Assembly (NCBI GenBank): GCA_016929205.1
Contig: JAFGJF010000392.1
Location: forward strand, 1-20,337
Origin: Anaerolineae bacterium
GTDB taxonomy: Bacteria; Chloroflexota; Anaerolineae; JAFGEY01
Length of the DNA: 20,337 nt
Direction: 5' to 3'
Shown here piece by piece: positions 1 through 7,308 of this stretch. Every line of letters starts with the position of its first letter. The stretch's first letter is position 1. Both the position numbers and the translations under genes were made by a program. Under the pieces are notes generated by a model. The model was not told the DNA's origin. It did no database searches and saw only the letters and a list, made by a program, of their open reading frames with translations.

Positions 1-581
1 ATCGCGCTCTCCGCCTGAACTCGCTTGACCGCCTCCGCCACCCGCAGCGCCAAATTGGCGACCGTCTGCAAACCGATTTTGTCCTCGGATGCCCGCCCCA
101 CGATAGCCGCGCCGGAATGGCTGAAGCGCGGCCCGTCGGCGATGGCATACATGTCCTGCTGCAGAAAAAAGGTGTGCATGGACTGCAAGGTCAGTTCCTG
201 CCCGCCGTTGCGAAAGCCGCCGCAGGCAATGCCAGCGCCCACGCGACCGCTTAATTCAAAGCGCCCGCCGGTGCGAAAGAGCACGGTGCGGTCCATCATG
301 GTTTTCATTTGTCCCGTAATCAATCCCATATACACCGGCGAAGCCAGGATCAATCCGTCGCAGCGGCGGATCGCCTCGATGACCTCGTCCATCTCATCCG
401 GCTGCACGCAGTCGCCATTTCGGCAAGCGAAACAGCCTCGGCACGGCGCAATCGCCTTGTCGTGAAGCGAGAAGTAGGTGGTCTCAATGCCCTGTTCTTT
501 GACCACGTTGAGCGCATAGTTTAGCGCGTAAGCGCTGTTGCCTTCGGGATGTGGGCTGCCACAAATGCCTAGAACATTCAT
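1..581 (-). CDS. Flavodoxin-like NAD(P)H-dependent FMN reductase / iron-sulfur flavoprotein family (3' end cut off by window edge)
   Basis: 193 codons are visible from ATG at 581 down to the window edge with no stop, so the C-terminus is missing. The start is supported by AGGAGG four bases upstream. The N-terminus MNVLGICGSP followed by HPEGNS is the FMN-phosphate loop of the flavodoxin-like FMN reductase family. Residues C47, C50, C53 and C58 form a CX2CX2CX4C cluster, the compact cysteine motif that ligates a 4Fe-4S cluster in iron-sulfur flavoproteins. SPVYMG and the following MKTMMDRT are the usual family motifs around residues 81-98. A soluble cytoplasmic electron-transfer flavoprotein is expected; the substrate cannot be told. 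It is divergent from the kinase operon and shares a symmetric promoter region with it. Flavin binding is fairly sure; cluster binding is inferred from cysteine spacing. Confidence 0.87.
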   Translation of the reverse strand, partial: MNVLGICGSPHPEGNSAYALNYALNVVKEQGIETTYFSLHDKAIAPCRGCFACRNGDCVQPDEMDEVIEAIRRCDGLILASPVYMGLITGQMKTMMDRTVLFRTGGRFELSGRVGAGIACGGFRNGGQELTLQSMHTFFLQQDMYAIADGPRFSHSGAAIVGRASEDKIGLQTVANLALRVAEAVKRVQAESA

Positions 582-621
582 CTTTCCTCCTGCCTTGCAC
601 CCGCTGTGAATAGACCGTTAT

Positions 622-650
622 ATTCTACCATAGATCAAGTGCGGCAGCAA
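622..650 (-). promoter_or_regulatory. Promoter of the FMN reductase gene
   Basis: On the minus strand a TTGCTG -35 (645-650) and a TAGAAT -10 (622-627) are separated by exactly 17 bases. The -10 is preceded by TGG, giving an extended -10. Start of transcription would fall about 35 bases upstream of the gene's ATG. Confidence 0.62.
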
Positions 651-680
651 TCAAGTTGCTATGCTGTTTCATCTATGGTA
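626..680. repeat. Dyad-symmetric element spanning both divergent promoters
   Basis: TACCATAGAT at 626-635 is perfectly inverted as ATCTATGGTA at 671-680, and AGCAA at 646-650 is inverted as TTGCT at 656-660. Both pairs share the same centre, base 653, so the -35 and -10 boxes of the two divergent promoters are placed at exactly mirrored positions. Confidence 0.75.
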
Positions 681-684
681 AACT
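656..684 (+). promoter_or_regulatory. Promoter of the four-gene phosphorelay operon
   Basis: A TTGCTA -35 (656-661) and a TAAACT -10 (679-684) are separated by 17 bases, and TGG precedes the -10 (extended -10). The same arrangement occurs upstream of the TPR gene (TTGCCT, 17 bases, TGG-TAAACT). It lies about 60 bases upstream of the kinase start. Confidence 0.62.
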
Positions 685-743
685 GATTGCAGTGTCATGT
701 ACGTTTGACAGCAGCGTTTTGGAAAAGCCAAGAGGAATTCGGT

Positions 744-3389
744 ATGGGGTTACACGTAATGGTTTCGTTTATAGCGCTCGTTTCTTATGGAGGGCTGCTG
801 ATTCTGGCGTTTTCCCGCAAACCTGGAAAAAGTCGCCCGAGCCAGATCTTTGTTTTCTATCTCTTGGATATGGTACTCGTGCAAACAGCATACTTGATGC
901 TTTCCCTTGCCAACAGCGCGAAGGAGGCTTTGCTCTGGTATACGCTGATCATTCCCGTTATGTCTGGCCAGTCGATCATCTATTTTTTCTTTACGAGAGC
1001 CTTTTTGGGTTTGGGGCATTCGCCCAGGTTGGTGTGGAGCGGCGTGCTGTTGTGGATGATGATCGTTTTCTTGGCTGTTTTTGGCCGGCAGGCCCTCTAT
1101 ACAGGCATCTATCGTGACGAGACTGCCGGTCTGTTCGTGCCCGAATATGGGACTTTGGTGCCTGTGCTCGCTGTCCCTATCCTGGTGTTTATGGGCGGTG
1201 CCGTGTTTGACCTTGCTAGGGGCTATCGACGTACCAGGTCTTCGCTTCAGCGCGTGCGCATCCAGTACCTGATGTTGAGCGTGTTTGTCATATGGACGGG
1301 TACAGCGGCGAATCTGTCTCCTGCTATGCGCGCATATCCTGTTGATGTCTTGGCCAACGTGGCAGGCGCGTTTCTGATCGCCTATGCCATCCTGCGCTAC
1401 CAGCTTTTGGATATCCAGATCGTTGTCCGTCAAGGGCTTTTGTACGCGATCTTGGCAGCCATACTGGGAGCTGGTTCCTTTACGATCATCTATTTCGCGG
1501 TGAGGCTTTTCCACGATCTGTCGATTGCTCAAATTTTGATCGTCTCCTTTGTGGTTGCGATCATTGCCGCCATCGTCATCCAAGCTTTGCGCGATCGGAC
1601 ACAACGTTGGATCGACAGGCTCTTTTTCCCAGACAAATACGATGGCAACGTGATGATCCAAACGTTGAGTCGCACAGTGACATCTGTGCTCGATCTCCAG
1701 AAACTGGCAAAGATGATCCTGGATGAGATCACGGGGACGATGCACGTCCGATGGGCGTCCCTTTTTCTGGAGCAGGATGGCAGTCAGGACTGGCAGGTGT
1801 TTCAGAAAGGATTGGACACGGCGATTGGCTTGCGGCTAAAGAAAGAGCATCCTATTCTGCAGTGGTTGTCGGATCACGAAGGTGCACTGACCGCAGATGC
1901 TTTGGATGATATGCTAGAGCGCGAGGTTTTGCAGAGCCAAGATGTAGACGCGTTGGCAAAAATCGAGCTGTCGTTATTGATTCCGCTTCGAGCCAGGGGC
2001 AAGATAACCGGCGTTTTGGGTGTTGGTCCCAAGGTCTCGCGGCGGAGCTATTCGCAGGACGATGAGCGAACGATGATCACGTTAGCTAACCAGACCGCGG
2101 TAGCCATCGACAATGCGCGGTTGCACGAAGCGGTGCAGCAAGAATTGGCTGAACGCAGGCGGGCGGAAGCTGAGATCTTGCGTTTGCAGCACTTGCTGCA
2201 AAACATTGCCGACTCGATGCCCTCGGCTTTGATCACGTTGGATGCGACCGGTCTGGTGTTGACCTGGAATCCGGCAGCCGAGATCTTGACGGGACAGCCA
2301 GAGATCCAAGTGCAGGGACACTTGCTGTGGCGGGTTTGTCCAGAACTGGGGCGGTATCGCGATTTGTTCGAGTATGTGATTCAAGAGGGGCGGGTTGCGC
2401 ATCGAAACAGAGAGCTTGTATCGACCCAAGGCGGAACGGTCTATCGCGATGTGAGTGTCTTTCCCCTCAAGGCGGATGACGTTGCGGGTGGGGTGATGCG
2501 TATCGACGACGTGACCCGACGGGTACAACTGGAGGAACTGATGGTACAATCGGCCAAGATGGCCAGCGTCGGTGGGCTGGCTGCCGGGGTGGCGCACGAG
2601 ATCAATAATCCCCTGAGTGTGATGCTGCAAAGCACCCAAATGATACAAATGGCCTTCGACACGCAACGACCACGGACGGTGGGACGGCTGGAAAAAGTCG
2701 GCCTGGATGCAAAGGCGTTTGGACACTATTTGCAGACATGTGACGTTTACGAGTATTTGGATGGTATTCAAGATGCCGGACGGCGCGCCGCCAAGATTGT
2801 GTCTGACCTGTTGAGTTTTTCCCACAAAGGATCATCCGAAATCGCGCCTTATGATCTGAACGGGTTGGTAGAGAAAACGCTTGCATTGGCATCGATCGAC
2901 TATGATTTGAAGAAAAAGGTGGATTTGAAAGATATCGAGATCGTGCGCGAACTGGATGCCGGTTTGCCGGAGGTGCTCTGCGATGGGCAGCAGATCCAGC
3001 AAGTGATCCTAAACCTGGTGCAAAATGCGGCACAGGCAATGGCACAAAAAACAAAGAGCGATAGAGAATACAAGCCAAGATTGATGCTGCGCACTTGGCT
3101 GGTTTCCGATTCCTCGTCTTTGGCCCATACAGAGCGCACGTTCGTTCGCGTAGAGGTGGAGGATAACGGCCCAGGGATTCCACAGGCGGTACGGATGCGA
3201 TTGTTTGAGCCCTTTTTTACCACCAAGGAAGTAGGGGAGGGAACGGGATTGGGCTTGTGGCTATGCTGGTCCATCATCGTGGAGCGTCACGGAGGGCAGA
3301 TTGAGGTTGAGTCTGGTCGAGAAGGTGGAGCACGATTCGTCATCGCGTTGCCCGTCGCGGGGAAGCAGGATGGGGAGATGCAAGAATGA
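744..3389 (+). CDS. Membrane sensor histidine kinase, 9 TM - GAF - PAS - HisKA - HATPase_c
   Basis: 881 aa from ATG 744, chosen over an in-frame TTG at 687 because AGAGGA lies seven bases upstream and the TTG sits at the promoter's start region. Residues 1-280 hold about nine hydrophobic segments: a 7TM-type sensor followed by two more TMs. Then come the IDRLFFPDKYD motif typical of this kinase class (290-300), a GAF domain (about 305-460), a short coiled coil, a PAS (about 483-600) and the DHp helix with phospho-acceptor His618 (VAHEINNPL). The ATPase domain shows an N box around N757/N761, G1 at D807 (EDNGPGIP), the F box LFEPFFTTKEVG and the G2 stretch GEGTGLGLWLC. About 25 extra residues separate the two DHp helices (roughly 640-675). 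First gene of the operon; it overlaps the next by ATGA. It autophosphorylates and should feed the nearby receivers; the ligand is unknown. Confidence 0.93.
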   Translation: MGLHVMVSFIALVSYGGLLILAFSRKPGKSRPSQIFVFYLLDMVLVQTAYLMLSLANSAKEALLWYTLIIPVMSGQSIIYFFFTRAFLGLGHSPRLVWSGVLLWMMIVFLAVFGRQALYTGIYRDETAGLFVPEYGTLVPVLAVPILVFMGGAVFDLARGYRRTRSSLQRVRIQYLMLSVFVIWTGTAANLSPAMRAYPVDVLANVAGAFLIAYAILRYQLLDIQIVVRQGLLYAILAAILGAGSFTIIYFAVRLFHDLSIAQILIVSFVVAIIAAIVIQALRDRTQRWIDRLFFPDKYDGNVMIQTLSRTVTSVLDLQKLAKMILDEITGTMHVRWASLFLEQDGSQDWQVFQKGLDTAIGLRLKKEHPILQWLSDHEGALTADALDDMLEREVLQSQDVDALAKIELSLLIPLRARGKITGVLGVGPKVSRRSYSQDDERTMITLANQTAVAIDNARLHEAVQQELAERRRAEAEILRLQHLLQNIADSMPSALITLDATGLVLTWNPAAEILTGQPEIQVQGHLLWRVCPELGRYRDLFEYVIQEGRVAHRNRELVSTQGGTVYRDVSVFPLKADDVAGGVMRIDDVTRRVQLEELMVQSAKMASVGGLAAGVAHEINNPLSVMLQSTQMIQMAFDTQRPRTVGRLEKVGLDAKAFGHYLQTCDVYEYLDGIQDAGRRAAKIVSDLLSFSHKGSSEIAPYDLNGLVEKTLALASIDYDLKKKVDLKDIEIVRELDAGLPEVLCDGQQIQQVILNLVQNAAQAMAQKTKSDREYKPRLMLRTWLVSDSSSLAHTERTFVRVEVEDNGPGIPQAVRMRLFEPFFTTKEVGEGTGLGLWLCWSIIVERHGGQIEVESGREGGARFVIALPVAGKQDGEMQE
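2160..3340 (+). repeat. Copy 1 of duplicated PAS-DHp-ATPase kinase module
   Basis: The region from the AEILRLQHLLQN coiled coil to near the C-terminus closely matches 5687-6870 in the next gene, at both protein and nucleotide level. For example both read RIDDVTRRVQLEE and NEINNP-type H boxes embedded in near-identical context, and both carry the same DHp insertion. Confidence 0.85.
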
Positions 3390-6300
3390 ACGCGATCAAG
3401 AGGCATGCTGTAATGGGTTTGCAGAACTTGTGGCACAAGCTGACAGCGCCGCACGAGATCGATGAGGACAAGGCGCAGCGCGAGTATATGACTAAGGTTG
3501 TGTTGGTGATGACTGGAGCGGCATTGTTTGTTTTCACTTTGGTCATCCTTGTGGGATGGGTGGTTGGTGCCTTTCCGGTAGAAGCCGTGGTGAGAATGTT
3601 ATTGCTCAGTTTGCCTGTAGCAGGTGGCTTGTGGTTGGCACAGCTTGGATATTGGCGCTGGGGCAGTTTTGTCCCTCCCGCGGTGTTTTTTGTGCAAGCG
3701 CTTTACAGCACTTATTCGTTTGGCCTGGAGTCATCCGCGCCACTTTTTCTTATCGTCGCGATTCTATTGGCGGCGATGCTTCAAGGAGTCAGGGCGCAGT
3801 GGTACATGATTGTCCTCAGTATGGTGACCTATCTGGTCACCGGGTGGTTGTATGGTGAACGTGATTTGGAATTGCTTGTGTCCATAGGGATCACCGTGAG
3901 TGGTCTGTTTCTGGGCGTCGGACTTTTGCAGTGGTTCTCGACCAGCCAATTGCAGCGTGCCCTGGTACGATCTCGTGCGTACGCTGAAAGTCTGGAGGCA
4001 GTTAACGAGCGGCTGGAACAGGAAGCTGCCGAGCGCAGGCATGCCGAGCAGATCACAGAAGGGCATTTGACGAAACTGAGAACGTTGACCGAAATCATCG
4101 CCCAGCTCTCTGGGGAGAGCGACGTAGACGTTCTCTGCCGCCGATCAGTCGAGTTGGGACGGGAAAAGCTGGATATCGATCGGATGAGCATCTGGCTGGT
4201 CGAGGACCAAGATACACCTACGGTCACATATGGCACGTTTGGCACCGATGAAAGAGGAAGAACGCGGGATGAGTCGGATTCGCGCTTGGATCACCCAAAA
4301 GGATCGGTGATGTGGCAAGTATTGACCGGTGCAACGCGCACGGCCACGGATAAGGGCGAATTGACCGACGCCCAGGGACATACTGTGGGGTTCGGATGGA
4401 AAACGATAACGGCACTAGAAGGACACGATGGTCGCATACTTGGCGTGTTAGCTGGGGATTCTTTTTTGACGAGCAGGACGTGGGACGATCATACGGTCGA
4501 GATTCTCCGCTTATATGGTATGTCGATCGGACGTTTATTGGACAGCCTGAGAGAACGGGAGGCATTGCGCAAGAGCGAAGAACGGTACCGCCTGATAACC
4601 GAAAATATCACAGACGTGATCTGGACGATGGATATGGATCTTTGCTTTACCTATGTCAGTCCTTCGATCAAACAGTTGAGAGGGTATAGCGTCGAGGAGG
4701 TCATGACTCACTCGCTCGAACAGGTTCTGACGCCTCTTTCATTTGCGCGTGCGATCAAGATATTCGAAAAAGAACGACAAGCCATTGAGCAAGACAATGT
4801 CATATCCAGGGTTATCGAGCTAGAGTTCAATTGTCGAGATGGTTCGACGGTTCCCACCGAGTCAACGATATCGGTTTTGTACAACGACGACGGGATACCG
4901 GTCAGCATTGTGGGTACGACGCGCGATATCAGCGAACGCAGGCATGCTGAGGCCGAACGGATGCGGTTGATTACCATCCTCGAGTTTACGAGTGACCTGG
5001 TTGCCATGTCAACGCCAGACGCTCGGGTGACCTATATGAATGCTGCCGGGAGAAAACTTCTCGGCTGGGGAGACCAGGGCCATCTCGTTGGCAAGACTAT
5101 TTCCGATGCTCATCCTGCATGGGCGATGGTTATCGTTGACAAGCAAGGCATTCCCTCTGCAGTTCGTGATGGCGTCTGGAGGGGAGAGACTGCGCTCTTG
5201 CACCGCAATGGTACCGAAATCCCGGCCTCACAAGTGATCATGGCCCACAAGTCGGCGGATGGTCAGGTCGAGTATTTGTCTACCATCATGCGGGATATGT
5301 CTGAGCGCAAGCATGCGGAAGAAGCGATGCGGGAATCAGAAGCCAAATTTCGCAACATTGTCGAGTCTACACCAATGGGTATGCATATGTACCAGTTGGA
5401 GCAAGACGGCAGGTTGGTCTTTATCGGCGCCAATCCGGCTGCCGACAGGATCCTTGGCGTGGATAACGCACAGTTCATCGGGCGAACGATTCAAGAGGCG
5501 TTTCCGGCGCTTGTCGAGACGGAGGCGCCAGTGCGGTATCGAATGGCGGCTCTCAAGGGTGAACCGTGGCAAACTGACCAGATCGTCTATGAGGAGAACC
5601 AGATTGCCGGCGCTTTTGAGGTATATGCTTTTCAGACTTCATCAGGGAAAATGGCGGCTGCTTTTCTGGATATCACTGAACGAAAACGCGCGGAGGCCGA
5701 GATTCTGCGCTTGCAGCACTTGCTCCAAAATGTCACCGACTCGATGCCTTCGGCCTTGATCACGATGGATCTCGATGGTCGCATTCTAACCTTGAATCCG
5801 GCCGCTGAGGCGCTGACCGGTCAGAACGCGGCCCAAGTGCAAGGTCAGTTGTTATGGCAGGCGTGTCCGGAGCTGGAACGTTATCGTGACGCGTTTGAGC
5901 GTGTCGTCAGCGAGAGGCAGATTTCCCATCGGCACAAAGAGCAATTGGTCTCCAAGGCCGGCATGGTCTACCACGATACAAGCATCTTTCCCCTGGAAGC
6001 CAATGGCATCGAAGGAGCGGTGTTGCGCATCGATGATGTGACACGCCGTGTGCAATTGGAAGAGATGATGCTCCAGTCAGCCAAGATGGCCAGCATTGGT
6101 GGTTTGGCGGCTGGTGTGGCTCACGAGATCAATAACCCTCTCGGGGCAATGATGCAGAGCGCCCAGGTGCTGCAGATGGCTTTCGATATCCAACGTCCTC
6201 ATACGCGGGAACGTTTGCTGCAGTGTGGTATTGATCCAGATAATCTGGCGCGATACCTGCAAGAGCGTAATCTGGTAGAATACCTGGATGGCATTCGCAA

Positions 6301-6892
6301 TGTCGGCGCGCGCGCGGCCAAAATAGTCTCTGATTTGCTGAGCTTTTCGCGCAAGAGTTCATCCGACATTGCTCCCCGCAATCTGAACGAATTGGTGGAG
6401 CAAACGATCGCGTTGGCGGCTACAGACTATGATCTGAAAAAAAAGTACGATTTTAGAGACATCGAGATCGTGCGCGAATTTGCGCCCAACTTGCCGCAGA
6501 TCGTTTGTGACGGCCAACAAATCCAGCAGGTTGTACTGAATCTGGTGCGCAATGCAGCCCAAGCAATGACGGGAGGCGAACCCTCAAATCGGCGAGTTGG
6601 TGAACCAGATAGTATGTCTGAATGGCGACCGAGGTTACTGGTGCGCACATCATTGGATTCTGATAACTCGGTTGTGCGGCTGGAAGTGAAGGATAATGGA
6701 CCGGGGATACCAGAAGCGATGCGCCCACGGCTGTTCGAGCCATTTTTTACGAGCAAGGATGTGGGAGAAGGAACGGGGTTGGGTCTGTGGTTGTGTTGGT
6801 CCATTGTAGTAGAGCGGCACAAGGGCAGGCTCCGATTTGAGCCGATTTCAAAAGGGGGAAGCTGCTTTGTGGTCGAGTTGCCCACAAGTTGA
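3386..6892 (+). CDS. Membrane sensor histidine kinase, ~6 TM - GAF - 4xPAS - HisKA - HATPase_c
   Basis: 1168 aa; its ATG overlaps the stop of the first kinase (ATGA), implying translational coupling. Residues 37-183 contain about six hydrophobic segments with no recognisable extracellular domain. They are followed by a coiled coil with an ERRHAE repeat (200-222), a GAF domain (about 232-395) and four PAS domains (about 400-515, 525-645, 652-770, 778-895), each linked by an ER(R/K)HAE- or ERKRAE-type heptad connector. His913 in VAHEINNPL is the phospho-acceptor. N, G1 (KDNGPGIP), F (LFEPFFTSKDVG) and G2 (GEGTGLGLWLCWS) boxes are all intact. The last ~395 residues are a close paralogue of the first kinase, whereas the N-terminus is unrelated. 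Multiple PAS/GAF domains suggest integration of several cytoplasmic signals; the ligands cannot be read. Confidence 0.93.
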   Translation: MNAIKRHAVMGLQNLWHKLTAPHEIDEDKAQREYMTKVVLVMTGAALFVFTLVILVGWVVGAFPVEAVVRMLLLSLPVAGGLWLAQLGYWRWGSFVPPAVFFVQALYSTYSFGLESSAPLFLIVAILLAAMLQGVRAQWYMIVLSMVTYLVTGWLYGERDLELLVSIGITVSGLFLGVGLLQWFSTSQLQRALVRSRAYAESLEAVNERLEQEAAERRHAEQITEGHLTKLRTLTEIIAQLSGESDVDVLCRRSVELGREKLDIDRMSIWLVEDQDTPTVTYGTFGTDERGRTRDESDSRLDHPKGSVMWQVLTGATRTATDKGELTDAQGHTVGFGWKTITALEGHDGRILGVLAGDSFLTSRTWDDHTVEILRLYGMSIGRLLDSLREREALRKSEERYRLITENITDVIWTMDMDLCFTYVSPSIKQLRGYSVEEVMTHSLEQVLTPLSFARAIKIFEKERQAIEQDNVISRVIELEFNCRDGSTVPTESTISVLYNDDGIPVSIVGTTRDISERRHAEAERMRLITILEFTSDLVAMSTPDARVTYMNAAGRKLLGWGDQGHLVGKTISDAHPAWAMVIVDKQGIPSAVRDGVWRGETALLHRNGTEIPASQVIMAHKSADGQVEYLSTIMRDMSERKHAEEAMRESEAKFRNIVESTPMGMHMYQLEQDGRLVFIGANPAADRILGVDNAQFIGRTIQEAFPALVETEAPVRYRMAALKGEPWQTDQIVYEENQIAGAFEVYAFQTSSGKMAAAFLDITERKRAEAEILRLQHLLQNVTDSMPSALITMDLDGRILTLNPAAEALTGQNAAQVQGQLLWQACPELERYRDAFERVVSERQISHRHKEQLVSKAGMVYHDTSIFPLEANGIEGAVLRIDDVTRRVQLEEMMLQSAKMASIGGLAAGVAHEINNPLGAMMQSAQVLQMAFDIQRPHTRERLLQCGIDPDNLARYLQERNLVEYLDGIRNVGARAAKIVSDLLSFSRKSSSDIAPRNLNELVEQTIALAATDYDLKKKYDFRDIEIVREFAPNLPQIVCDGQQIQQVVLNLVRNAAQAMTGGEPSNRRVGEPDSMSEWRPRLLVRTSLDSDNSVVRLEVKDNGPGIPEAMRPRLFEPFFTSKDVGEGTGLGLWLCWSIVVERHKGRLRFEPISKGGSCFVVELPTS
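5687..6870 (+). repeat. Copy 2 of duplicated PAS-DHp-ATPase kinase module
   Basis: Tandem paralogue of 2160-3340. The most conserved parts are the PAS entry (SMPSALIT followed by NPAAE), the H-box region, DYDLKKK, DIEIVRE and CDGQQIQQV. Similarity stops at the GAF/TM side, so only the transmitter module was duplicated. Confidence 0.85.
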
Positions 6893-6930
6893 GATCGTGT
6901 ACACGTTTGCAGAATTGGGAGAAGAAATGT

Positions 6931-7308
6931 ATGTTCAAAAGAAGCGTTCTCGTTGTAGATGATGAGCGCCTGACGCGCATCTCGTTGGCCGCGTTTTTGC
7001 AGGATGCAGGTTACCAGTCTGTTGCCGTTCAAGACGGTGAGTCTGCTATTCAATTACACCAACAGCAGCCTTTTAGAGTGTGCATTGTTGATATCCGTAT
7101 GCCTGGGATGGATGGCATTGAAACCATTCTGGCTTTGCACCAGATTGCACCCGATTCGTATTATATCATTTGCACCGGTTCGCCTCAATTCGTCTTGCCA
7201 TCCATTTTGCAGGAAATCGGTCTGTCGGAAAAAGACGTTATACAGAAACCTGTACTGGATATGAACATCTTTTGTGCTCTCATCGAGTGGAAATTGGGGG
7301 GTGATTGA
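6931..7308 (+). CDS. Stand-alone response regulator receiver domain protein
   Basis: 125 aa from ATG 6931, with GGGAGAAG a few bases upstream; a longer reading from TTG 6889 adds only non-conserved residues overlapping the kinase end. The sequence is one receiver domain: acidic pair D10/D11, phospho-acceptor D54 (VDIRMPGMDG), T82 and K106 (QKP). There is no output domain, so it acts either by protein contact or as a phosphate shuttle (CheY/Spo0F-like). The segment between T82 and K106 (SPQFVLPSILQEIGLSEKDV) departs from the usual alpha4/beta5 sequence, with no GA dipeptide, which could reflect a specialised partner surface. It sits between a kinase (38-base gap) and a hybrid kinase (stop and start overlap as TGATG). 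Confidence 0.9.
   Translation: MFKRSVLVVDDERLTRISLAAFLQDAGYQSVAVQDGESAIQLHQQQPFRVCIVDIRMPGMDGIETILALHQIAPDSYYIICTGSPQFVLPSILQEIGLSEKDVIQKPVLDMNIFCALIEWKLGGD

Noticed and set aside
25..465. 146-codon plus-strand open frame at the left edge
   Set aside because: It lies opposite the FMN reductase gene, whose flavin loop and cysteine cluster are clear on the minus strand.
750..1745. 331-codon open frame on the minus strand inside the first kinase
   Set aside because: Exact antisense of a well-conserved kinase; its translation is rich in His/Gln/Arg with no family pattern and it lacks a ribosome binding site.
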